From positions 124,001 through 188,000 of the forward strand of contig JAWLBY010000001.1 in the NCBI GenBank assembly GCA_041687455.1: a DNA stretch of 64,000 nt. Reading direction: 5' to 3'. Source of the stretch: JAWLBY01 sp041687455 (GTDB taxonomy: Bacteria; Pseudomonadota; Gammaproteobacteria; Xanthomonadales; Xanthomonadaceae). The translations under genes were made by a program, and so were the position numbers. Positions 1-8,596 of the stretch are shown here, piece after piece. The notes beneath the pieces are model-generated. The model saw only the letters and a list, made by a program, of their open reading frames with translations. It was not told the DNA's origin and did no database searches. How positions within the stretch are numbered: the first letter of the stretch is position 1; each line of letters begins with the position of its first letter.

Positions 1-14
1 GGTGTCGTGAGGTC

Positions 15-165
15 GGGATTCGGGATTCGGGATTTGGGATTCGTGGAAGCGTGCGCGAGGCAAGCCCTCCGGCCCCGCACTTCCTCAATGATGGCCGCAG
101 TGCGACGCTGCGCGAGCTGGCGACGATCCGCCCCCAGGAATCCCGAATCCCGATTCCCGAATCCC
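15..165. repeat. GGGATTC/GAATCCC inverted-repeat element, copy 1
   Basis: Four head-to-tail heptamers of the type GGGATTC (15-42) face four GAATCCC-type heptamers (138-165) across about 95 bp of unrelated sequence. The arms are reverse complements, so the transcript could form a long interrupted stem. The right arm ends 11 nt before the fliR start codon, where a Shine-Dalgarno sequence would be expected, and none is visible. A TGA at 8-10 may be the stop of the preceding gene, expected to be fliQ from flagellar gene order, but too little is present to identify it. Confidence 0.85.
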
Positions 166-176
166 GGCATCCCGCC

Positions 177-968
177 ATGGACCCCATCCTCGCTCCGCTG
201 ATCAGCGGCCAGCTCCTGTTCGGCTTCGTGCTGCAGGTGCTGTGGACGCTGCTGCGGATCGCCGGGCTGGTCATGGCGGCGCCGCTGATCGGTACCCGCA
301 CGGTGCCGCGGCGGGTCCGCGCCGCGTTCGCGATCGCGCTGGCGACGGTGATCGCGCCGTTGATCCCGACGCCACCGACCGCGGCGGTCGATGCGGTCAC
401 GCTGTTGAACGTGATTCGGGAACTGGTGATCGGCGTCGCGCTCGGATTCACCGTGCGGCTCTGTTTCGAAGCTGCCGCGCTGGCCGGCGAGCTGGTCGCG
501 CAGGGCATGGCGCTGTCGTTCGCGCAGATGGCCGATCCGCTGCGCGGCGCGGCGACCGGCGGCGTGGTCGGCATGTGGTTCTATGTCGCGTTCGCGCTGC
601 TGTTCCTCGCCTACGACGGCCACCTCGGCCTGATCCGGCTGGTACACGAGAGCTATTCGATGCTGCCGATCGGCATGCCATTGCCGAATTCCGAATCGTT
701 GATCTCGGCGGTGCCGCGCTTCTTCGCCGTGGTGCTGGTGGCCGGCGCGCAAATCGCACTGCCGATCATGGTCGCGATGCTGGTCGTGAACCTGTCGTTC
801 GGCGTGCTCGGTCGCGCCGCGCCGGCATTGAATCCGATTGCGGTCGGCCTGCCGGCGGCGTTGCTGACCGGCTTCATCCTGCTCGGCGTGCTGGTCGGCG
901 AGCTGGCCGAGCCGGCCCGCAGGATCTTCCAGGCCGGCTTCGACGCCGCCCACGCGATCTTCGGGTGA
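177..968 (+). CDS. fliR: flagellar export gate protein FliR
   Basis: Inner-membrane part of the flagellar type III export gate, which works with FliP and FliQ to open the channel for rod, hook and filament subunits. The 263-residue protein is hydrophobic almost throughout, with about six membrane segments. It has FliR-like blocks such as RTVPRRVRAAFAIALATVI near residue 40 and a Gly-rich stretch near residue 120 (LRGAATGGVVGMWF). The ATG at 177 starts MDPILAPL. An in-frame ATG at 51 would add 42 residues translated from the repeat element, so it is rejected. flhB follows after 3 nt, consistent with one operon. The start region has no obvious Shine-Dalgarno. Confidence 0.95.
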   Translation: MDPILAPLISGQLLFGFVLQVLWTLLRIAGLVMAAPLIGTRTVPRRVRAAFAIALATVIAPLIPTPPTAAVDAVTLLNVIRELVIGVALGFTVRLCFEAAALAGELVAQGMALSFAQMADPLRGAATGGVVGMWFYVAFALLFLAYDGHLGLIRLVHESYSMLPIGMPLPNSESLISAVPRFFAVVLVAGAQIALPIMVAMLVVNLSFGVLGRAAPALNPIAVGLPAALLTGFILLGVLVGELAEPARRIFQAGFDAAHAIFG

Positions 969-971
969 GCG

Positions 972-2105
972 ATGGCCGAGCAGCAGGACAGCGGCCAGGA
1001 CCGCACCGAGGAACCTACCGAAAAGCGCCTGCGCGAGGCCCGCGAGCAGGGCCAGATCCCGCGTTCGCGCGAGCTGTCGACCGCCGCGGTGTTCGGCGCC
1101 GGCGTGTTGACGCTGTTCGCGCTCGGCGGCTGGATGGCGCAGGGTGCCGCGACGGTGTTCAGTCAGGCGCTGACGATCGATCCGGGCCGCATCGGCGACG
1201 TGCGTCGGCTGCCGGCCCGCTTTTTCGACCTGCTGATCGACTTCCTGCTGGTGATGTCGCCGGTGGCGGTGTTCTGCGTGACGATCGGCGTGCTGGCGCC
1301 GGCGATCCTCGGCGGCTTCAATTTCAGCGGCAAGGCGCTCAAGCCCGACTTCAGCAAGCTCGATCCGCTGCGCGGGATCAAGCGCATCTACGGCCGCGAT
1401 GGCGCGGCCGAACTGGCGCGCTCGATCCTGCGCGTGACGGTGGTCGGCGTGATCGGCTTCACGATGGTCAGCCAGATCGCGCCGGGCCTGATCGCGCTCG
1501 TCCACCAGCCGCTCGGCCCGGCGGCCGGCGCCGGCTTCGCGCTGGCGATGAAGACGCTGATCGGCATGGCCGCCGGTCTTGCGCTGATCGCTGCCGGCGA
1601 CATTCCGTTCCAGCTCTGGAGCCACCGCAAGCGGCTGCTGATGACCCGGCAGGAACTGCGCGACGAGATGAAGGAGTCCGAGGGCAGCCCGGAGGTCAAG
1701 GGCAAGATCCGCCAGTTGCAGCAGCAGGTCGCGCAGCAGCAGATGATGGCCGCGGTGCCGACCGCCGACGTCGTGCTGGTCAACCCGACCCATTACGCGG
1801 TCGCAATCGCCTACGACGCCGAGAAGATGCGCGCGCCGAAGGTGGTCGCCAAGGGCGTCGACGCGATCGCCGCGACGATCCGCCAGGTCGCCGAGCAGCA
1901 CCAGGTGCCGATCGTATCGGCTCCGCCGTTGGCACGCGCCTTGTATGGACAGGTTCAGATCGGCAGAGAGATCCCGGTGAACCTGTATGCGGCGATCGCC
2001 CAGGCACTCAGTTACGTCTACCAGCTTCGCCATTGGCGACGGCACGGCGGCGCCTATCCGGTGCTGCCGGAGATCACCCTGCCGGATCCGCCGAAGCGAC
2101 ACTGA
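972..2105 (+). CDS. flhB: flagellar export switch protein FlhB
   Basis: Export gate component that switches substrate choice from rod/hook to filament proteins. The hydrophilic N-terminus (EEPTEKRLREAREQGQIPRS) is the family hallmark. Four membrane segments follow, then a cytosolic domain with the self-cleavage site N271-P-T-H274, where cleavage between Asn and Pro is needed for the switch. At 377 residues it is the usual length. The start lies 3 nt after the fliR stop, so the two genes are probably translationally coupled. An 89-nt spacer separates it from flhA. Nothing is missing from the known functional sites. Confidence 0.97.
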   Translation: MAEQQDSGQDRTEEPTEKRLREAREQGQIPRSRELSTAAVFGAGVLTLFALGGWMAQGAATVFSQALTIDPGRIGDVRRLPARFFDLLIDFLLVMSPVAVFCVTIGVLAPAILGGFNFSGKALKPDFSKLDPLRGIKRIYGRDGAAELARSILRVTVVGVIGFTMVSQIAPGLIALVHQPLGPAAGAGFALAMKTLIGMAAGLALIAAGDIPFQLWSHRKRLLMTRQELRDEMKESEGSPEVKGKIRQLQQQVAQQQMMAAVPTADVVLVNPTHYAVAIAYDAEKMRAPKVVAKGVDAIAATIRQVAEQHQVPIVSAPPLARALYGQVQIGREIPVNLYAAIAQALSYVYQLRHWRRHGGAYPVLPEITLPDPPKRH

Positions 2106-2194
2106 GGCGCCGGCCGCCGGAACGCTGACGGCCGCCGCGACGGCCCACCGTCTCGCAACGACCCGGATCGCCGCCGTTCGCGGAGCCGCGACCG

Positions 2195-4270
2195 ATGGCT
2201 GCTGACGCCAGCGCACTGTCGCGCGCCGGGGTAGCGATCCGGGACGGCGCCGCCGCGCCGCTGATCCTGCTCGCGTTGCTGGCGATGGTGGTGCTGCCGT
2301 TGCCGACACCGATGCTGGACGGCCTGTTCTCGTTCAACATCGCGCTGTCGCTGGTGATCGTGCTGGCGGTCGTCTACGTGACGCGCCCGCTCGATTTCAC
2401 GGTATTCCCGACCGTGCTGCTCGGCGCTACGCTGCTGCGGCTGGCGCTGAATGTCGCCTCGACCCGCGTCGTCTTGTTGAACGGCCACGAAGGCACCGGC
2501 GCTGCCGGCAAGGTCATCGAGGCATTCGGCGAGTTCGTCGTCGGTGGCAACTACGCGGTCGGTTTCGTCGTGTTCGCGATCCTGACCATCATCAACTTCG
2601 TCGTCATCACCAAGGGCGCCGGGCGCATTTCCGAGGTGTCGGCGCGCTTCACCCTCGATGCCCTGCCCGGCAAGCAGATGGCGATCGACGCCGACCTCAA
2701 CGCCGGGCTGCTGTCGCGCGAGGAAGCCAAGGCGCGGCGCGAGGAAGTGCGCGTCGAGGCGGACTTCTACGGCTCGATGGACGGTGCCAGCAAGTTCGTC
2801 CGCGGCGACGCCGTGGCCGGCATCCTGATTCTCTTCATCAACCTGATCGGCGGCCTCGCGATCGGCATGCTGCAGCACGACATGGCGTTTTCCGATGCGT
2901 CGCGCTCGTATGTGCTGCTGACGATCGGCGATGGTCTGGTCGCGCAGATTCCGGGCCTGCTGATCTCGGTCGCGGTCGCGATGCTGGTGACCCGCATCTC
3001 GCGTGCGCACGACATGAGCGCCGCGGTGGTGTCGCAGTTGTTCGGCCACGACAAGGCACTGGCGCTGACCGCGGTCGTGCTGATCGTGCTCGGCCTCGTC
3101 CCGGGCATGCCGAACGTGCCGTTCCTGCTGTTCGGCGTCGGCATCGGCGCGGCGGCGTGGCACCGGCACCGGCGCAACCAGGCGGCCGCCGAGACCGCGA
3201 AGCAGCCGAAGCCGGAAGATCAACCGGACAACAAGCCGGCGCCGGAGTTGTCCTGGGACGACATCGCGACGGTCGATCCGTTGACGATCGAAGTCGGCTA
3301 CCGGCTGGTGCCGCTGGTCGAGAAGAAGACCGGCGGCGAGCTGTTGCCGCGGATCAAGGGCGTGCGCAAGAAGCTGACCCAGGATCTCGGCTTCCTGGTG
3401 CCGCCGGTACACGTCCGCGACAACCTCGAACTGGCGCCGAACCAGTACCGGATCCTGGTGCAGGGCGTGCCGATGGCGGCCGGCGAGGTCCACGCCGACC
3501 GCGAGATGGCGCTGAACCCGGGACGGGTATTTGGCAGCATCGACGGAATTCCGACGAAAGACCCTGCTTTCGGCCTCGACGCGATCTGGATCCAGTCCAG
3601 CCAGCGCAGCCAGGCCGAGGGCCTCGGCTACACGGTCGTCGATCCGGCCACCGTGATCGCGACCCATCTGTCGCACCTGGTCCGCGAACACTCGCATGAA
3701 CTGCTCGGCCACGAGGAAGCGCAGCAGCTCGTGTCGACGCTGGCCAAGAGCTCGCCGAAACTCGCCGAGGAACTGACCCCGCGGGCGCTGCCGCTGGCGG
3801 TGATCGTGCGCGTGCTGCAGAACCTGCTGGCCGAGCGGGTATCGATCAGGCAGTTCAAGCGGATCGCCGAGGCGCTGATCGAACAGGCACCGCAGACGCA
3901 GGATCCGGTGCAACTGACCGCCGCCGCACGCGCCGCACTGGGCCGCTTCATCGTGCAGGAAATCGGCGGCATGGCGGCCGAACTGCCCGTCTATACGTTG
4001 GCGCCGCAGTTGGAACGGGTCTTGCAAGACTCCGTTGCCGGCGGCGGTGCGGCGCTCGAACCGAGTCTTGCGGAGCGAATGAGCAAGAACCTCGGCGACG
4101 TCGTCAAACGGCAGGAAGCCATGGGTGAGCCGTCGGTGCTGTTGGTGCCAGGGGAAGTCCGGTCCCTGCTATCGCGGCTGGTGCGGCACAGCGTTCCGCA
4201 GTTGTCGGTGCTGGCGTACCACGAGGTTCCGGACGACAAGCGACTCAAGCTGATCGGCACGGTCGGCTAG
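2195..4270 (+). CDS. flhA: flagellar export gate protein FlhA
   Basis: Largest export gate subunit, which couples proton flow to export and docks chaperone-substrate complexes. The N-terminal half (residues about 20-320) carries about eight membrane segments and the FHIPEP-family signature region, seen as TVFPTVLLGATLLRLALNVA and then GNYAVGFVVFAIL. The rest is the cytosolic docking domain, joined by a charged linker (AAETAKQPKPEDQPDNKP). The length of 691 residues is normal. The start ATG follows an 89-nt gap after flhB with no recognised promoter. The gene ends 19 nt before flhF. Confidence 0.97.
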   Translation: MAADASALSRAGVAIRDGAAAPLILLALLAMVVLPLPTPMLDGLFSFNIALSLVIVLAVVYVTRPLDFTVFPTVLLGATLLRLALNVASTRVVLLNGHEGTGAAGKVIEAFGEFVVGGNYAVGFVVFAILTIINFVVITKGAGRISEVSARFTLDALPGKQMAIDADLNAGLLSREEAKARREEVRVEADFYGSMDGASKFVRGDAVAGILILFINLIGGLAIGMLQHDMAFSDASRSYVLLTIGDGLVAQIPGLLISVAVAMLVTRISRAHDMSAAVVSQLFGHDKALALTAVVLIVLGLVPGMPNVPFLLFGVGIGAAAWHRHRRNQAAAETAKQPKPEDQPDNKPAPELSWDDIATVDPLTIEVGYRLVPLVEKKTGGELLPRIKGVRKKLTQDLGFLVPPVHVRDNLELAPNQYRILVQGVPMAAGEVHADREMALNPGRVFGSIDGIPTKDPAFGLDAIWIQSSQRSQAEGLGYTVVDPATVIATHLSHLVREHSHELLGHEEAQQLVSTLAKSSPKLAEELTPRALPLAVIVRVLQNLLAERVSIRQFKRIAEALIEQAPQTQDPVQLTAAARAALGRFIVQEIGGMAAELPVYTLAPQLERVLQDSVAGGGAALEPSLAERMSKNLGDVVKRQEAMGEPSVLLVPGEVRSLLSRLVRHSVPQLSVLAYHEVPDDKRLKLIGTVG

Positions 4271-4289
4271 GCGGACAAGGACTGAAGCG

Positions 4290-5525
4290 ATGAGAATCAA
4301 GCGATTCGTGGCGAACGACATGCGCAGTGCGCTGCACATGATCCGCGATGATCAGGGCCCGCACGCGGTGATCCTGTCCAGCCGGAAGCTCGAGTCCGGC
4401 CAGATCGAAGTGGTCGCGGCCACCGACTACGACGAGGCGCTGATGCAGCAGGCGCTGCGCGCCGAGGATCCTGCCGGCCGCGCAACGCCTGAGGCGCCGC
4501 CGCCGCCGGCACCGATCGACGTGCCGACCGCGCCCGGTGTCGAGCCGGTCGCGCAGAAGCCGCTGCTCAAGCCGCGCCCGGTGCCGGGTCGCGATCCGGC
4601 CTCACAGGCCTGGAACGAGGATCCGGCGCTCGGCGAGATCAAGCGCGAACTGGCCGGCATGCGCGAGATGATCGAGCGCCAGATCGGCCGCTTCGCCGAG
4701 GAACGGCTCCGTGGCGTGCCGGCCCGCGCACAGGCGCTCGACGAGCTGGCCGAGTACGGCGTCGAGATCAACCTGGCCCGCTCGATCGCGGCGGCGATTC
4801 CGGCCGACGCCGACCGTGGCCGCGCCCGCGGCATGACGCTCGGCCTGCTGGCGAAATCGCTGGTCGTGCCGCGCCGCGAGCCGATCGAGGAAGGCGGCGT
4901 GATCGCGCTGATCGGCCCGACCGGGGTCGGCAAGACCACCACGCTGGCCAAGCTCGCCGCCCGCTACGCCCGCTCGCACAGCCCGCGCGACGTCGCGCTG
5001 GTGACCACCGACACCTACCGGGTCGGCGGCCGCGAACAGCTCTACACCTATGGCCGGCTGCTCGGCATGCCGGTGATCGAGACCCGCAACGAGATCAGCC
5101 TGGCCGAGGTGCTCGACCGCCTGTCCGACTACAAGCTGGTGCTGGTCGACACGCCGGGAATGGGCCAGCGCGACAAGGCGCTCGCGGCGCAGTTCGCGTG
5201 GCTGCGCGCGGCGCGCAAGGTCCGCACCTTCCTTACCCTGCCGGCCAACGCCCAGGCCAGCGATCTCGACGAAGTCGTGCGCCGATTCCGCAATGCGGAG
5301 CCGGAGGGGACTATCCTTACCAAGCTGGATGAAACCGGCTGTCTGGGCGCTGCGCTGTCGGTATTGATCCGGCACCGGCTCCCGGTAGCCTATGTCACCG
5401 ATGGCCAACGTGTTCCGGAGGACCTGCACCGCGCCGAAGCCCACCGGCTGGTGCTGCGACTCGGCGAACTCCGGCGCGCCGCGGATGTGAGCGACAACAA
5501 GGAGACTGCCCATGCCGTCGCATGA
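4290..5525 (+). CDS. flhF: SRP-type GTPase FlhF, flagellar placement
   Basis: SRP-family GTPase that fixes the site of new flagella at the cell pole. The 411-residue protein has a basic N-terminal B domain (MRIKRFVANDMRSALHMI), a Pro/Ala-rich linker and a C-terminal NG domain. G-domain motifs are intact: the P-loop GPTGVGKTTTLAKLA near residue 210, DTYRVGGREQL, DTPGMG and TKLDE. It overlaps flhG by 14 nt, so the two are probably made together. In polar flagellates FlhF promotes and FlhG limits flagellar number, which fits a single or few polar flagella here. Confidence 0.96.
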   Translation: MRIKRFVANDMRSALHMIRDDQGPHAVILSSRKLESGQIEVVAATDYDEALMQQALRAEDPAGRATPEAPPPPAPIDVPTAPGVEPVAQKPLLKPRPVPGRDPASQAWNEDPALGEIKRELAGMREMIERQIGRFAEERLRGVPARAQALDELAEYGVEINLARSIAAAIPADADRGRARGMTLGLLAKSLVVPRREPIEEGGVIALIGPTGVGKTTTLAKLAARYARSHSPRDVALVTTDTYRVGGREQLYTYGRLLGMPVIETRNEISLAEVLDRLSDYKLVLVDTPGMGQRDKALAAQFAWLRAARKVRTFLTLPANAQASDLDEVVRRFRNAEPEGTILTKLDETGCLGAALSVLIRHRLPVAYVTDGQRVPEDLHRAEAHRLVLRLGELRRAADVSDNKETAHAVA

Positions 5526-6381
5526 GGTGAGCATGAGCGACCAGGCCCACGGCCTGCGCCTGGCCGAATCGGCCACCAAGCCGGTGCGGGTGGTTGCGGT
5601 GACCGGTGGCAAGGGTGGCGTCGGCAAGACCAGCGTGTCGGTCAACCTCGCGCTGGCGCTGGCCGAAGCCGGCCGCCGCACCTTGCTGCTCGATACCGAC
5701 CTCGGTCTCGCCAACTGTGACGTGCTGCTCGGCCTGTCGCCGCGCTTCACGCTGGCGGACGTCGTCGCCGGCCGCTGTACGGTCGAGGAAACGCTGCTGG
5801 AAGGCCCGAAGGGGCTGCTGGTGGTGCCGGCGGCGTCCGGCAAGCGGCACATGACCGAGCTGACGCCGGCAGAGCATGTCGGCCTGATCCGCGCGTTCTC
5901 CGATCTCGACCGCCCGCTCGACACGATGATCATCGACACCGCCGCCGGCCTCGGCGACTCGGTGCTGACCTTCTGCCAGGCCGCCCACGACGTGCTGGTC
6001 GTGGTCTGCAACGAGCCGGCCTCGATCACCGACGCCTACGCGCTGATCAAGGTGCTGTCGCGCGAACGCGGTGTCGGTCGCGTGCACGTGCTCGCCAACA
6101 TGACCCGCAGCGCCGGCGAAGGCCGCGAACTGTTCGACAAGCTGTCGCGGGTCACCGACAAATTCCTCGACGTGACGTTGAATTACGTCGGCGCGGTCCC
6201 GTTCGACGAATGGCAGCGCCGCGCGATCCAGCGCCAGCAGGCCGTCCTCGAAGCATTCCCGGCCGCCGCCGCGTCGATGGCGTTCCGCGCGATCGCGCAG
6301 AAGGTCGACAAATGGCAGCCGCCGGTCGCTCCGCGCGGCAACGTCGAATTCTTCGTCGAGCGGATGGTGGGGGCGGCCTGA
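5512..6381 (+). CDS. flhG: MinD-like ATPase FlhG (FleN), flagellar number control
   Basis: ParA/MinD-family ATPase that restricts flagellar number and stimulates the FlhF GTPase. The deviant Walker A is KGGVGKTSVSVNLA near residue 38 and the switch region is DTDLGLAN. The DQAHGLR motif near the N-terminus corresponds to the DQAxxLR element known to activate FlhF. The start at 5512 has AAGGAG at 5499-5504 with 7-nt spacing. A second ATG at 5533 also has a purine stretch before it but only 2 nt away, so 5512 is preferred. The protein has 289 residues, the usual size. Confidence 0.95.
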   Translation: MPSHEVSMSDQAHGLRLAESATKPVRVVAVTGGKGGVGKTSVSVNLALALAEAGRRTLLLDTDLGLANCDVLLGLSPRFTLADVVAGRCTVEETLLEGPKGLLVVPAASGKRHMTELTPAEHVGLIRAFSDLDRPLDTMIIDTAAGLGDSVLTFCQAAHDVLVVVCNEPASITDAYALIKVLSRERGVGRVHVLANMTRSAGEGRELFDKLSRVTDKFLDVTLNYVGAVPFDEWQRRAIQRQQAVLEAFPAAAASMAFRAIAQKVDKWQPPVAPRGNVEFFVERMVGAA

Positions 6382-6387
6382 AGCGGC

Positions 6388-6620
6388 GAATCGGGATTCG
6401 GGAATGGGAAATAGTCAGAAGCGGGGCTGAGGGGGGCCTGCAATGACCGGTGATAACCGAACAATCCGAGCAAGATGCGCTGGGCAATGCCAGCCGCATC
6501 GCCAATCCATCCCGCCAACCGACGCGATCCGCGCGCGGCTTCCAGGTTCTTCGGTCAGCGCCGAGCCGTTTCGGGCGCTGCGCATCCGCCCATTCTCCAT
6601 TTCCGATTCCCGATTCCCGG
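6388..6620. repeat. GGGATTC/GAATCCC inverted-repeat element, copy 2
   Basis: Left arm with GGGATTC and GGGAATG units begins a few nt after the flhG stop (6393-6413). The right arm of GATTCCC units lies at 6605-6618 with a degenerate unit before it. The roughly 190-bp interior is unlike that of copy 1. The element fills nearly all of the flhG-fliA gap, and its right arm ends 9 nt before the fliA GTG start. No open frame inside it looks coding. Confidence 0.75.
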
Positions 6621-6627
6621 CTCCACA

Positions 6628-7362
6628 GTGAACGCCCCGAACCTCTACCGCCAGGTGCAGCGCGACAACGACAGCGATGTCGTCGGCCGGCATGCCGATC
6701 TGGTCCGGCGGATCGCCCACCACCTGGCCGCGCGACTGCCGCCCTCGGTCGAGATCGACGATCTGATCCAGGCCGGCATGCTTGGGCTGCTCGAGGCGGT
6801 CAAGCAGTTCGATGCCGGCGCCGGTGCGTCGTTCGAGACCTACGCCTCGATCCGGATCCGCGGCGCGATGATCGACGAGATCCGGCGTGGCGACTGGGTA
6901 CCGCGATCGGTGCACCGGAAGGTCCGCGAGGCGGCCGAGGCGACCCGCCAGATCGAGCAGAAGCACGGGCGCGCCGCGGCCGCCAACGAAGTCGCTGCCG
7001 CGCTCGGCATCACGCTCGACGACTACTCGAAGTTGATGGAAGGCGCCGCCCGCGGCCACGTGCTGTCGCTCGACGACGATGCCGATGACCGCGCCGAAAT
7101 CCAGATTGCCGGAGACACTCCGGCACCGCAGCGCGACCTCGAAGCCGCCGAGTTCCAGCAGGCGCTCGTTCAGGCGATCGCAGGCTTGCCGGAACGCGAA
7201 CGTCTGGTACTTTCTCTCTACTATGAGCAGGAACTGAACCTGCGCGAGATCGGCGCGGTGCTCGGAGTCACCGAATCACGCGTATGCCAGGTGCATGGCC
7301 AGGCGATGGTCCGGCTGCGCGCCCGCCTGGCCGACTGGCGGTCCGAACTCGCATCTCTCTAG
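6628..7362 (+). CDS. fliA: flagellar sigma factor 28, FliA
   Basis: Sigma factor for late flagellar and chemotaxis genes (consensus TAAAGTTT-N11-GCCGATAA). Regions 2 to 4 are present in order: PSVEIDDLIQAGMLGLLEA, then GAMIDEIRRGDWVPRSV (regions 2 and 3), then LSLYYEQELNLREIGAVLGV with the region 4 helix-turn-helix. The GTG at 6628 gives 244 residues and begins NAPNLYRQVQRD. An in-frame ATG at 6475 lies inside the repeat element and would add 51 residues of non-coding appearance. One likely target promoter is found at 30380 in this window. cheY follows after 25 nt. Confidence 0.94.
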   Translation: MNAPNLYRQVQRDNDSDVVGRHADLVRRIAHHLAARLPPSVEIDDLIQAGMLGLLEAVKQFDAGAGASFETYASIRIRGAMIDEIRRGDWVPRSVHRKVREAAEATRQIEQKHGRAAAANEVAAALGITLDDYSKLMEGAARGHVLSLDDDADDRAEIQIAGDTPAPQRDLEAAEFQQALVQAIAGLPERERLVLSLYYEQELNLREIGAVLGVTESRVCQVHGQAMVRLRARLADWRSELASL

Positions 7363-7387
7363 AAAGCCATTGCCGGAGCCTGAATTC

Positions 7388-7786
7388 GTGAACGTGAACA
7401 AGAACATGCGCATCCTGATCGTGGACGACTTCTCGACCATGCGGCGCATCGTCAAGAACCTGTTGAACGATCTCGGATTCACCAACACGGCCGAGGCCGA
7501 GGACGGCAATTCGGCACTGACGGCGCTGCACGGCAGCAAGTTCGATTTCGTCGTGACCGACTGGAACATGCCCGGCATGACCGGCATCGAGCTGCTGAGG
7601 GCGATCCGCAGCGATCCGGCGCTGGCCAAGTTGCCGGTGCTGATGGTCACCGCCGAAGCCAAGCGCGAGCAGATCATCGAGGCCGCCCAGGCCGGCGTGA
7701 ACGGCTACATCATCAAGCCGTTCACGGCGCAGACGCTGCAGGAGAAGCTGGCCAAGATCTTCGAGCGGCTGGAGGCCGCGGCATGA
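7388..7786 (+). CDS. cheY: chemotaxis response regulator CheY
   Basis: Single receiver domain that, when phosphorylated by CheA, binds the flagellar switch. Acidic pocket ILIVDDFS, phospho-acceptor Asp in VVTDWNMPGMTG, conserved Thr in MVTAEA and Lys in IIKPFTA are all present. The GTG at 7388 has GGAG at 7375-7378 with 9-nt spacing; a second GTG at 7394 gives the more familiar VNKNMRILIV start, so the true start could be two codons later. Length is 132 residues. The last 4 nt overlap cheZ, indicating coupled translation. Confidence 0.95.
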   Translation: MNVNKNMRILIVDDFSTMRRIVKNLLNDLGFTNTAEAEDGNSALTALHGSKFDFVVTDWNMPGMTGIELLRAIRSDPALAKLPVLMVTAEAKREQIIEAAQAGVNGYIIKPFTAQTLQEKLAKIFERLEAAA

Positions 7787-8376
7787 GTACCGGGCCGGAA
7801 CGCGACCACGTCATCCAGTGCCTGCAGACCGCGCTGGCGGCGCTGGAGGCCGACGACGAAGAGGCGTTCCGGCACCAGATCGGCGCGATCGCCGAGTTCC
7901 GCTCGAGTCCGGTCATCGCCGCCCTCGCCCGGCTGACCCGCGAACTCGGCGAGACGCTCGGCTCGCTGCATGTGTCCGACCCGATGTTCGCCGAACTGCC
8001 GGACGCCTGCGCGCGGCTCGAGCACGTCGTCAAGATGACCGAGGAGGCCACCCACAAGACACTCGACCTGGTCGAGCGCTCGCGCCACCTGGTCGAGCAG
8101 ATCCCGGCCGGCACCTGCCCCGACGAAATCGGCGAACTGCGCCTCAACCTGTCGAACGTCGCGCTGGCACAGGCCTATCAGGACCTGACCGGCCAGATCA
8201 TCAAGCGGGTGGTCGGCGTTGTCCGCCGGGTCTACGAAGCGGTCGCGGTGTTCGGCGTCGAGTTCGGCGACCCGGCCGAGCGCGACGGACTGGCCGGACC
8301 GGCGCTGGAAGGCATCGACTCCCACGCGGTCAGCCAGGTCGACGCGGACGACCTGCTGAAGCAGTTGGATATCTAG
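7783..8376 (+). CDS. cheZ: CheY-P phosphatase CheZ
   Basis: Removes phosphate from CheY-P to end the motor signal. The catalytic region AYQDLTGQIIKRVV near residue 130 contains the Asp and Gln used by this family. The C-terminal DADDLLKQLDI corresponds to the CheY-binding tail, although it ends in LDI rather than the usual LGF. The protein has 197 residues, mostly helical. It overlaps cheY by 4 nt. A repeat element separates it from cheA. Confidence 0.93.
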   Translation: MSTGPERDHVIQCLQTALAALEADDEEAFRHQIGAIAEFRSSPVIAALARLTRELGETLGSLHVSDPMFAELPDACARLEHVVKMTEEATHKTLDLVERSRHLVEQIPAGTCPDEIGELRLNLSNVALAQAYQDLTGQIIKRVVGVVRRVYEAVAVFGVEFGDPAERDGLAGPALEGIDSHAVSQVDADDLLKQLDI

Positions 8377-8390
8377 CGCGCGAAGCGCGC

Positions 8391-8584
8391 GGGATCGGGG
8401 ATTCGGGATTGGGGATTCGCGAAAGCGTGCTGTCGCCGAACCCGGACTTCACCGGTTCCGTGAGGTTGCCGTTCGAATGCGTTGATTCCGGCTCAAGTTT
8501 CGCCTGCGGCAAGCCGCTACTAGCTATATCCGTCAAGCAGCGGGGGACTGCTTTGCGAATCCCGAATCCCGACTCCCGAATTCC
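8391..8584. repeat. GGGATTC/GAATCCC inverted-repeat element, copy 3
   Basis: Left arm of four GGGATTC-like heptamers at 8391-8418, preceded by a short GCGCGC-rich palindrome just after the cheZ stop. The right arm has four GAATCCC-like heptamers at 8557-8584, the last degenerate. Interior is about 138 bp. It begins 14 nt after the cheZ stop, and its right arm ends 12 nt before the cheA ATG. The flank after the left arm (GAAAGCGTGC) resembles that of copy 1 (GGAAGCGTGC), which suggests common origin. Confidence 0.85.
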
Positions 8585-8596
8585 GGTTCTTCGTTC

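Noticed and set aside
15..165. CRISPR-like tandem repeats
   Set aside because: Heptamers are contiguous without spacers, the two arms are inverted, and no cas gene is present.
242..2128. Long + strand frame of 628 codons across fliR and flhB
   Set aside because: Arg/Gly/Ala-rich product and full overlap with two certain genes; a high-G+C shadow frame.
2054..4027. Long - strand frame of 657 codons opposite flhA
   Set aside because: His/Arg/Gln-rich antisense shadow of flhA with no domain.
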